Counted from the first letter of the stretch, positions 1 to 5,364 are shown. The stretch is DNA of 5,997 nt from Oscillospiraceae bacterium (GCA_900768735.1 CAAGDZ010000075.1:1-5997), one strand, 5' to 3'. The notes: generated by a model from the letters alone, not told the origin. Program-made: numbers and translations.

Positions 1-1224
1 CTGATATTACAGAGATTAAGGGAAAAGACGGTAAGCTTCGAGAACATTGCGCCTTTAAACAGTTTCGGTTTTGGCAACAATGTCGTACTTTATGCCCCCG
101 ATTCGGAAATGTTATATCTGGCAAAACTGAGCGAGGACGGGTCCACATTTGTTACCCTTAAGGAATATGACGGCTGGTATTCAGCAGATTCCCGCGGATA
201 CTGTATATATGTGTTAAGAGAGGACAACACTTTTTGCTATACGATAGAAAAACCGGACGGCAGCACGACAAGCGGCAAGGCAAGCGGCGAGCCTGATGAA
301 AACAACGTATTGATACATTATAAGAACAGCTATCAGGGCGATTACGTTCTCCTGTACACTATCTCCGAAAAATTCGAGCAGACAGACAACGGCCGGGTTT
401 ACACCTACGGTTTATACGGGGTGGACAAGAACGGCACGCAGACAAAGCTCTGCGAGGTGGAGAATGTGACCTCGGCGGACGCGCCCACGAACAACGACTG
501 CATCTTCAGCGAGAAGTTCACCAAAACTGACGGAACGGTAACAATACTGTGCGTTGATATGAGCGGGCGTTTGATAACCATTGACGCTTCAACAGTCATT
601 CCCGAAGTTCCCGGATGTTCACTCAACAGTGTGTTCTCAATTTTCGGGGACAACGCGGTACTGGAATATATCGGCAAAGATGAAGATGACCTGCGCTATG
701 TTCTCTGCGGTATCGGCGAGGACGGCTCGTTCTCTCTCCTCAACGATAAAGTTTACACTTATTTGCAGCCGATAAACGAATACTGCTATATTATGGGTGA
801 ATTTACCGACAACACCGAACCGATTCTTTTCGAAAGGGACGGCATCTGGGGATTTGTCAGCAAGAACGGCGAGGAGATAGCGACATTTGATAACGCTGTC
901 GGCTTCGGGGATTCTGAATATGCGGTGGCAATACAGGACGGCAAGTCTTTCCTTATCGACAAGCAGATGAACCGTGTTTCCGAAGATTTCGAATGTGACT
1001 ATGTAAATTCCAAGGGCGGCGGTCTGTTCATTGTCCAAAAGGACGGGGTAAACTACCTCGCAACATACGTTGCGCCCGGGGACGGCGCCTATGACAGCGC
1101 AGGAAGTTCGGCAGACACCACTGATGAAAGCAAAGGCAACCCTGGCACCGGAGTTGTCTGCGTGGCAGCGCCGATTATCGTGGTAAGCGTATTAACTGCG
1201 GTATTAACGCGCAAGCGCAGATGA
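1..1224 (+). CDS. WG-repeat surface protein with NPGTG-type C-terminal wall anchor (5' end outside window)
   Basis: This is the C-terminal 407 codons of a larger extracellular protein. The frame is open from base 1, so the methionine at 109 is internal and not a start. The body is beta-rich and full of DG turns. Near 835-1070 it contains WG-type repeat sequence (RDGIWGFVSKNGEEIATFD, then a degenerate copy around IQDGKSFLIDKQ), a module usually seen in surface or periplasmic proteins. The C terminus has a linker rich in Ser, Asp, Gly and Thr, then NPGTG (1138-1152), about 18 hydrophobic residues and RKRR, and stops at TGA. This order (pentapeptide, membrane segment, basic tail) matches a sortase-type sorting signal, with NPGTG in place of LPXTG. 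The specific ligand or role is unknown. The first 38 bases look better coded in another frame (DITEIKGKDGK in frame 3), so a frameshift near base 39 is possible. Confidence 0.8.
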   Translation: MILQRLREKTVSFENIAPLNSFGFGNNVVLYAPDSEMLYLAKLSEDGSTFVTLKEYDGWYSADSRGYCIYVLREDNTFCYTIEKPDGSTTSGKASGEPDENNVLIHYKNSYQGDYVLLYTISEKFEQTDNGRVYTYGLYGVDKNGTQTKLCEVENVTSADAPTNNDCIFSEKFTKTDGTVTILCVDMSGRLITIDASTVIPEVPGCSLNSVFSIFGDNAVLEYIGKDEDDLRYVLCGIGEDGSFSLLNDKVYTYLQPINEYCYIMGEFTDNTEPILFERDGIWGFVSKNGEEIATFDNAVGFGDSEYAVAIQDGKSFLIDKQMNRVSEDFECDYVNSKGGGLFIVQKDGVNYLATYVAPGDGAYDSAGSSADTTDESKGNPGTGVVCVAAPIIVVSVLTAVLTRKRR

Positions 1225-1265
1225 TTTGATTTCGGGCGAGCTTAGTGATTATTAGGAGGACAAAA

Positions 1266-1325
1266 ATGAACAAGAAACTTTTAAGCAGCATAACAGCAGC
1301 TGCAAAGCATTACCGGAATCAATGA
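1266..1325 (+). pseudogene. Truncated start of a secreted-protein gene (signal peptide remnant)
   Basis: An excellent ribosome site (AGGAGGA, 1254-1260) stands 5 bases before an ATG that encodes MNKKLLSSITAAA, the beginning of a typical Gram-positive signal peptide. After the Ala run the frame gives KHYRNQ and stops at 1323-1325, so there is no complete hydrophobic core, cleavage site or mature domain. It lies 41 bases after the WG-repeat gene on the same strand, with no terminator seen between them, so it was probably the next gene of that operon. The coding part ends at the palindrome GCAGCTGC (1296-1303), where an oppositely oriented signal peptide remnant begins. I read it as the 5' stump of a gene lost by deletion or rearrangement. 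The alternative is a short functional leader peptide, which is less likely. Confidence 0.6.
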
Positions 1326-1364
1326 TGCTGCTATTATTGCTTTCAGGTTTAATTTGATGCTCAT
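1281..1364 (-). pseudogene. Truncated start of a lipoprotein/secreted-protein gene, reverse strand
   Basis: On the reverse strand, ATAAGGAG (complement of 1370-1377) precedes an ATG at 1364 with 5-base spacing. The product begins MSIKLNLKAIIAASLIPVML and continues CSC before CYAA and a stop at 1281-1283. It has a basic N-region, a hydrophobic core and a plausible lipobox (LCSC), so it reads as the signal peptide of a lipoprotein. Nothing follows the cysteine except a few codons that are the antisense of the facing remnant. The two stumps overlap and meet at the palindrome GCAGCTGC (1296-1303). A possible promoter lies upstream (1452-1480). It could be a real 27-residue lipopeptide, but the overlap with the opposing signal peptide makes a rearrangement scar more likely. 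Confidence 0.5.
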
Positions 1365-1451
1365 AGTTACTCCTTATAAAATGTCGCTCAGTTTTAGAAT
1401 TACCGCATTTACCTGTGTTTACAATGAATGTACGAATAATGCGGTTAACTC

Positions 1452-1480
1452 AGTTTAGTATTTTTTCGATTATATTTCAA
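1452..1480 (-). promoter_or_regulatory. Possible sigma-A promoter for the reverse signal-peptide remnant
   Basis: Read on the reverse strand, TTGAAA (1475-1480) and TAAACT (1452-1457) are separated by exactly 17 bases and point toward the ATG at 1364. The -35 matches consensus at 5 of 6 positions and the -10 at 4 of 6. In sequence this AT-rich, such matches arise by chance, so the call rests mainly on spacing and orientation. Confidence 0.3.
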
Positions 1481-1658
1481 GGATAATTGCGGAAATATTA
1501 CCGTGTTATGTAAATCTGTACCTTTGCTTTAATTATTCTTAGCAAGTAAAGTCAGTTATAGTAGAATAAAAAATATATTCTAATTATTATGGCAAATCAT
1601 TACTTGTAAAAAACGCCGAATTTTGTTGTGGAAAACTTACAAATCTATCGAGAAAAGG

Positions 1659-1688
1659 TTGATTTCATATAATATAAATGGTAATCTA
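1659..1688 (+). promoter_or_regulatory. Candidate promoter region for the metzincin/lipoprotein operon
   Basis: A perfect TATAAT lies at 1668-1673 but lacks a good -35 at 16-18 bases upstream. An alternative pair, TTGATT (1659-1664) and TAATCT (1682-1687), has 17-base spacing but poor hexamers. One of these presumably drives the genes starting at 1730 and 2420, since no other promoter is evident before them. The region is very AT-rich, so confidence is low. Confidence 0.25.
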
Positions 1689-1729
1689 ATTATAAGAAAA
1701 CATTTATGATCAATTAGAAGGTAGTATTT

Positions 1730-2413
1730 ATGATGAAGAGAAACCATTTGTTCTTATCCTCATTATTAGCGCTTTCACTATTAGCAACAAGCATTCCTGT
1801 ATATGCCGAAAAAACGGAAGTGCAGATAATGAAAGTATCATGAGCGAAGAAAGTATTGAAGAAGCTGACAGAAATCTTCTGAAAGACCTGAAGCCGGGTG
1901 ATCTAAGTCTTGTTGAATTGTCAAGCAAAGAACTTGATGACTATGAGATACCGGAGGTTATATCCATAAGGGATATTAAAGAAAAAGAGCATGCAAACCG
2001 CTTATTTGCACAGGAAACCGACGATTACTCGATAGTATTCCAGAACAAAGACGGATCTAAAACTATGTACTATTTTGATGAGCCAGTATGGTAAGTTTTT
2101 ACCTAATGCGACAACAAGTAGTTATCCGAATTATAATGTCAACATTAATGATGAATTGAATTCAAACTGGAGTAAAGGCGTAATCTTTATAAATGAAGAT
2201 AGCCAAAGATTTTTTTCGTTATCCTCCGAAAAACAGAAGACCACTATTACTCATGAAGTGGGTCATGCGTTAAAGTTATGTCATAGTAACAATAAAATAG
2301 ATTCAAGCGAAAGTATGTTTTCTCCTGCATCAATAATGAGAAATAGTAACGGAACAATAAGTAATTCGATAACACTATACGATAAGTCAAGCTTAATAAA
2401 GAAATGGAGTTGA
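1730..2413 (+). pseudogene. Secreted metzincin-type zinc protease, broken by two frame changes
   Basis: A ribosome site (AGAAGG, 1716-1721) precedes ATG at 1730. The start encodes a clean signal peptide (MMKRNHLFLSSLLALSLLAT, then SIPVYA before the likely cleavage). This frame stops at 1841-1843. The coding continues in the -1 frame from an A6 run (1809-1814) through residues such as SIEEADRNLLKDLKPGDLSL and KDGSKTMYYFDEPV to TAA at 2092-2094. It then resumes in the first frame (YGKFLPNATTSS...) to 2413. The last part has HEVGHALKLCH (2252-2284), the metzincin HExxHxxxxxH zinc motif, with Lys replacing the usual Gly. A later SIM (2330-2338) may be the Met-turn. One extra A would repair the first break exactly (AEKNGSADNESIMSEE). 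At the second break the catalytic domain has only about 55 residues before HExxH, less than usual for metzincins. This suggests an internal deletion around 2083-2092. As it stands, translation would give only a 37-residue peptide. Confidence 0.75.
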
Positions 2414-2419
2414 CAGATT

Positions 2420-3406
2420 ATGAAAAAATACATAAAAACAACAGCGCTTATTCTATCGGCACTAATGTTTTTCGGCTGTACAAGCAACGCCGCAAAAGGC
2501 AATGTCGGCGATACAACACCACCGTCTGAAAGTTCGGTCTCAGAAAATAATTCTGTGAGTAAGACTGAAAATTCAGCCAGTGATTACAGCGCTGTTTCTG
2601 ATACTTCAAAAGAGGATACAAATCAGAACCTTGTTGAGAATATTGAAGGATACCAGACGTTTTCGTATAATGAAAATGAAAATATTATTCTTAACTTTTA
2701 CGAATATGGCAAGATAGATATACAACAAATAAGAATAAGTCCTTTCGAACCAACAATGGAAAATATAAAGGAACATTCTTACGTTTCTATCGAGCCTATT
2801 GCAGTCAAGTGCCGTGTTGTCGGTGATAGCTATAATATTTATAAAGGCAAATGCGGTGATGTACAGGTAATGGGATATAACGAAGGGGGCACATATACAC
2901 CCGTAGTAATTGAAGCGATTCTCGATGACGGTGGAAATGAAAGTGTATTTAAAACCGGAGACATAGTATATATCAAAGAATATTACGGCATAACCGCTCC
3001 TTTTAAAGGAAGTATTCCATATTATGAGAGAGAGTATAATATGGCGCTTTACGAATATGAGACTGAATCAGGAGAATTAACATCAGGGTATAATGAAGAT
3101 CCAAGAATTGGCTACTATGAACTTATCAAAAACAGCAACGGCAAATATATAAACAATCTCTTCACACCGGTAGCAATGCAAAAAGGAGAATCTTATCTGG
3201 TGTTTATCAACAATGATAAAACACCTAACGAAACAGACAAAAACATATACGCAAAAAACTATCATATAATTTTCGACCTGGAACGAGATAAGCCGTCCAT
3301 ACATTTATCGGAGGATGTTGATAATCAGATATTTACCTATGCACAATGCTACAGTTACCAATGGAAGATACTGAAAGAAAAATACAGCGAGTATTTCAAA
3401 AAGTAA
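2420..3406 (+). CDS. Lipoprotein of unknown function, downstream partner of the metzincin
   Basis: The 328-residue product starts with a lipoprotein signal peptide (MKKYIKTTALILSALMFFGC, lipobox FFGC, lipid-bearing Cys20). A Ser/Thr/Asn/Glu-rich spacer follows to about residue 75, then one apparently intact domain to the end. It should sit on the outer face of the membrane. The domain is beta-rich and has two recognisable stretches: about 126-190 (an OB- or barrel-like pattern ending KTGDIVYIKEYYGI) and about 245-286 (TPVAMQKGESYLVFINND... YHIIFDLE). Cysteines are at 131, 145 and 310. I do not recognise a named family. The ATG is 6 bases after the metzincin stop and in the same frame. GGAG (2406-2409) lies inside the end of the upstream gene, so translation was probably coupled. 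It is the only full-length intact exported protein in the window. No good terminator is visible after it. Confidence 0.88.
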   Translation: MKKYIKTTALILSALMFFGCTSNAAKGNVGDTTPPSESSVSENNSVSKTENSASDYSAVSDTSKEDTNQNLVENIEGYQTFSYNENENIILNFYEYGKIDIQQIRISPFEPTMENIKEHSYVSIEPIAVKCRVVGDSYNIYKGKCGDVQVMGYNEGGTYTPVVIEAILDDGGNESVFKTGDIVYIKEYYGITAPFKGSIPYYEREYNMALYEYETESGELTSGYNEDPRIGYYELIKNSNGKYINNLFTPVAMQKGESYLVFINNDKTPNETDKNIYAKNYHIIFDLERDKPSIHLSEDVDNQIFTYAQCYSYQWKILKEKYSEYFKK

Positions 3407-3588
3407 CGAAATTTGTAATTTCTCCTATAGTGTCATAAGGCACATCCATTCCATCAGTGAAGTTGATTAAAAGTATGCAGAGTACTTATCACTCACTTAT
3501 CTGTAAAATTAAGGCAATCGCTTAATAAACCGTGTCCTGAAAAAAGGCACTGTAAAAAGCAGCTAACAACAAGCCGAGATTTCTGGAT
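3407..3588. other. Low-complexity spacer with probable decayed reverse-strand coding sequence
   Basis: No intact gene lies here. On the reverse strand, after the TGA that ends the split secreted-protein gene, a different frame reads ESRNLGLLLAAFYSAFFQDT and stops at 3522-3524. The GL..A.F pattern could be the worn remains of the GLxCASF catalytic segment of that gene, but this is a weak match. Further left, reverse-strand codons give NFTDGMDVPYDTIGEITNF (about 3413-3469), which looks protein-like but has no start or ribosome site. A small GAAATT/AATTTC hairpin (3409-3423) just after the lipoprotein stop lacks a T-tract, so I do not call it a terminator. Confidence 0.4.
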
Positions 3589-3721
3589 TCAAGAAATATC
3601 GGGTGCTTTTCCGGTTGTTATACTGCTGTCTGATACGGTTTCTTTACCGGTAAGGCTAAGTCCGTAAGATATATCAGACAGCACCGATGCAGGAGCGCTC
3701 GAGCCAAAGCTGCCGGGCTGG

Positions 3722-3908
3722 TAATACTAATTTCTAATCTCCTTATAGACTAAAGTCTATAAGGAGAGCCGCCGAAGAGGCGGCAGTCAAAAACTTTCGT
3801 TTTTGACGAAATTAGTATTGTACGGCTTTTCCGCGGCTACGCCGCACCAACCGCACGGCGGTTGGTTCACCCTAAGACTCGTCTTAGGGTGAAAGGAAAA
3901 TAGTATAA
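3722..3908. repeat. TAA target-site duplication flanking the MITE-like element
   Basis: TAA occurs at 3722-3724 immediately left of the element and at 3906-3908 immediately right. Collapsing the two into one yields CTGGTAAAGCG across the join. On the reverse strand this restores the host codons CTT TAC CAG (Leu-Tyr-Gln). Three bases alone could match by chance, but the agreement with both the terminal repeats and the restored frame makes a true duplication likely. A 2-base TA duplication with a 182-bp element fits equally well. Confidence 0.65.
3725..3905. mobile_element. MITE-like 181-bp element made of two tandem three-hairpin cloverleaves
   Basis: Terminal inverted repeats are TACTAATTTC (3725-3734) and GAAAATAGTA (3896-3905), matching at 9 of 10. 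The flanks are TAA on both sides (3722-3724 and 3906-3908), an apparent target duplication. A third copy, GAAATTAGTA (3808-3817), is a perfect complement of the left end. Module 1: outer stem 3723-3734/3808-3819 encloses hairpins 3739-3766 (12-bp stem, loop TAAA), 3768-3784 (6 bp, GC-rich) and 3786-3807 (9 bp). Module 2: TTTTCC/GGAAAA (3827-3832/3895-3900) encloses hairpins 3833-3845 (5 bp), 3846-3866 (9 bp) and 3867-3892 (11-12 bp), which abut without spacers. It has no coding capacity, so movement would need a transposase supplied elsewhere. A 3-bp TNA duplication is typical of some IS5-family elements, but TA (Tc1/mariner type) also fits. No match to a named element is claimed. Confidence 0.75.
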
Positions 3909-4115
3909 AGCGTGCCGTCATTCTTCTGCTTCTGCACATCGTAGCCGGTGTATTCCAGGGCACGAAGAATTGCGGAATCTGCCATATTATCAGGCAAATC
4001 GGAAGCTACTGCGGCAAATGTCCCGACAGGCGCAGTTGATAACAGCATTACGCCTGCAAGGAAAGCCGACACGATTTTTGAAAATTTCTTTTTCATTTTG
4101 TCTCGTCCTTTCTGT

Positions 4116-4149
4116 AAAATAGAAAAACGCCTGATTTTTCACCAAGCGT
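4116..4149 (-). terminator. Rho-independent terminator of the CAP lipoprotein gene
   Basis: On the reverse strand, ACGCTTG (complement of 4143-4149) pairs with CAGGCGT (complement of 4127-4133), a 7-bp stem with one G-T pair and a 9-base loop. It is followed by a T-rich run (TTTTTCTATTTT). It begins 23 bases after the CAP gene stop. It also lies directly upstream of the split secreted-protein gene at 4096, which would therefore need its own promoter or readthrough. Confidence 0.75.
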
Positions 4150-4172
4150 CAAAAAATATGTGGGTATTTAGT

Positions 4173-5123
4173 TTATCCGCCGTAATCTACGCTGCTTACG
4201 CAAACACAGCAGTACCAGGCGGAGGTAGCATCGTCGAAAGTACAGCCAACCGCCATATATAGGTATTCTCCCGAGCTGAGATAGCTCCAATGAGGCGGAC
4301 TGTTTTTTAAGGCGTCTGCGATTCTTTTACCGATTTCGTCGGCAGTACCGCCTTTGCTAACTTTTGCGATTGCTTCACGATTGTATCCGTTGTAGTAATT
4401 ACTGCTTTCGGGAAAACCGTACACAGTCATATCAACATACTCACCGTACTTAAAAGCTGCACAAGCTTCGCTGCCGTCCGTGTGGCAAAAATCAGTTACA
4501 AGCTGCTGACTGCGGTAACGTGCGACTTCTGTAAGTCCGCTTAAAACGATAGCTTTTTCGGAACGATATTCGTTGATATATTTTGCGGCCTTCGCTTCGA
4601 CTTCGGCTCGGTCCGCCACCAGAGGAATAGCCTGCGGCTGTTCTTTCGGTTCGGAGCTTACTGCAGTTTGCGCAATTGTGTATGCCTCTGTTTTAGCAGT
4701 TTCAGGTTTCTCCGTTTCCGGCTTAGCGGTTTCTGTCGGCTTTTTCTCGCTCGCGGTCGTTTGCGGAACAGCTGCGGCAGTGGTACTTGCCGAAGAGAAA
4801 ACCGGTTTGTCCGTTTCTTCTTCGTACCTGTCGGGCTGTGAAGTATCAGCCGCGGTTTTGGGTGAAGTTACCGTTTGTGGCCTGCTGTCCGAAGAAGGGC
4901 AAGCCGTTGTATTTTGGGTCTGAGCTGAAGTTTCAGCATGGGTTTCCGGTGTAGTCAAAACAACTGTTTCAGTTCTACTTACAGTTTCCGGCTTATCCGT
5001 AACGGTTTCACCGGTAATACTAGCCTAAGAAAAACTATCGGCGTTAAGCGGCTTTTCATCAGCGGCACAGCCGGACAAAAGTACAGCTGAAATAACAAGA
5101 ATCAGTATAAGATGCTTTTTCAT
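4173..5123 (-). pseudogene. CAP-domain (SCP/PR1-like) lipoprotein with an in-frame amber stop at codon 33
   Basis: The true start is ATG at 5123, 8 bases after a strong ribosome site (AAAGGAGG, complement of 5132-5139). The product opens with a lipoprotein signal peptide (MKKHLILILVISAVLLSGC, Cys19). Codon 33 is TAG (complement of 5025-5027), after which the same frame stays open to 4173. Read through, the protein would have 316 residues. It comprises a lipobox, a Thr/Glu/Lys/Pro-rich wall-spanning spacer (about 33-165) and a CAP domain (about 175-311). CAP features are an N-terminal helix with INEYR, FCHTDG (His about 214), LKNSPPHWSYL (His about 278) and a final YMAVGCTF...WYCCVCVSS strand set. 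The usual GEN motif is not clear. CAP proteins are extracellular and of varied or unknown activity. The TTG at 4958 has no ribosome site, so restart is unlikely. The amber codon could be a recent point mutation (for example from TCG or CAG), a sequencing error, or a suppressed stop. Confidence 0.78.
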
Positions 5124-5153
5124 AGGCTCACCCTCCTTTGGTTTTCTACCCAC

Positions 5154-5182
5154 ATTGTACCGAATTTTTCTCTTTATTGCAA
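5154..5182 (-). promoter_or_regulatory. Sigma-A promoter of the CAP lipoprotein gene
   Basis: On the reverse strand, TTGCAA (5177-5182) and TACAAT (complement of 5154-5159) are separated by exactly 17 bases. They lie about 30 bases upstream of the start codon at 5123, with a strong ribosome site between. The -10 differs from TATAAT at one position. An inverted repeat, ATTGTAC (5154-5160) and GTACAAT (5185-5191), brackets the promoter and could be an operator. Confidence 0.7.
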
Positions 5183-5241
5183 GAGTACAATTTTAAATCA
5201 TACGCACCACCTCCCAAAAGTGTGTATATTCGACTTGCTTT

Positions 5242-5294
5242 AGATAGATTTAATTTAAAGAGATAGCTATATATTAAGAGATAGCTTATATATT
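5242..5294. repeat. Tandem 18/19-bp repeats carrying AGATAG
   Basis: AAGAGATAGCTATATATT (5258-5275) is directly followed by AAGAGATAGCTTATATATT (5276-5294), identical except for one inserted T. A degenerate third unit precedes it. AGATAG starts at 5242, 5261 and 5279, so the units are 19 and 18 bases apart, near two helical turns. The block is bracketed by the inverted repeat GACTTGC (5232-5238) and GCAAGTC (5303-5309). It lies between the ParB-like gene's 3' end and the CAP promoter. It may be a protein-binding array (iteron- or operator-like) or simple slippage in AT-rich sequence. Confidence 0.6.
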
Positions 5295-5364
5295 CTTCTT
5301 CGGCAAGTCAGTAAGTATTAAGGGGTTAGAGTGTGAGGAAGGGGAGAACAAAAAAATACTCCTC

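Larger units (their letters stand above)
1365..1729. other. AT-rich divergent intergenic region
   Basis: These 365 bases hold no supportable gene. They separate the reverse-strand signal peptide remnant from the forward metzincin gene, so they probably contained two outward-facing promoters. Visible items are an inverted repeat ACCGCATT/AATGCGGT (1402-1409 and 1438-1445, 28-base loop) and two near-copies of CTCAGTTTTAG/CTCAGTTTAG (about 1387-1397 and 1449-1458). Candidate promoters for each direction are listed separately. The inverted repeat is too open and too far from the T-run at 1461-1466 to be a convincing terminator. Confidence 0.6.
3589..4096 (-). pseudogene. Secreted protein (probable cell-wall cysteine hydrolase family), split by the 3725-3905 element and decayed at its 3' end
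   Basis: The start at 4096 has a ribosome site (GAAAGGA, complement of 4106-4112, 9-base spacing) and encodes a signal peptide (MKKKFSKIVSAFLAGVMLLS, then TAPVGTFA). A segment with ILRALEYTGYDVQKQKNDGTLY follows. The frame then runs into the inserted element and stops at 3884-3886, giving 70 residues. On the other side of the element the host frame resumes: QPGSFGSSAPASVLSDISYG, then LSLTGKETVSDSSITTGKAP and DIS, to TGA at 3589-3591. Removing the element plus one TAA gives ...GTLYQPGSFG... in frame. From memory, this arrangement resembles the N-terminal region of ruminococcal secreted proteins that carry a catalytic Cys further on. That family link is recall, not a search. The catalytic region is missing or degraded here (stop after APDIS), so the gene is dead apart from the insertion. 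Confidence 0.7.

Noticed and set aside
1305..1453. Forward-strand reading ITGINDAAIIAFRFNL, considered as a dockerin-like remnant.
   Set aside because: It lacks the calcium-binding Asp/Asn pattern and repeat, and the reverse-strand signal peptide with its own ribosome site explains the same bases better.
1402..1466. ACCGCATT/AATGCGGT followed by a T-run, considered as a terminator.
   Set aside because: The loop is 28 bases and the T-run begins 15 bases after the stem, so it does not have a functional intrinsic terminator layout.
3558..3627. A nested hairpin (TAACAAC/GTTGTTA enclosing CCGAGATTTCT/AGAAATATCGG), considered as part of the structured element.
   Set aside because: It lies outside the terminal repeats and target duplication and within the decayed host gene. 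The inner stem has a mismatch and the outer one an interior loop.
3624..3683. A 12-bp inverted repeat TGCTGTCTGATA/TATCAGACAGCA with a 36-base loop, considered as a riboswitch or attenuator.
   Set aside because: Both arms lie in the reverse-strand coding remnant (VLSDIS and VSDSSI), so coding sequence explains the region. The long loop shows no further convincing structure.
4573..4923. A forward-strand open frame opposite the CAP gene.
   Set aside because: It is the antisense of the Thr/Glu/Pro-rich spacer, which leaves the opposite strand open by composition. It has no ribosome site or recognisable domain.
4173..4958. The CAP domain as a separate gene starting at TTG 4958.
   Set aside because: There is no ribosome site before the TTG, and the same frame continues upstream through one amber codon to a lipoprotein start with a strong ribosome site and promoter.
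5192..5217. Reverse-strand GGGAGGTGG followed by ATG ATT TAA, considered as a leader peptide.
   Set aside because: A two-codon reading is too short to support, and it lies upstream of the promoter that would drive the CAP gene.
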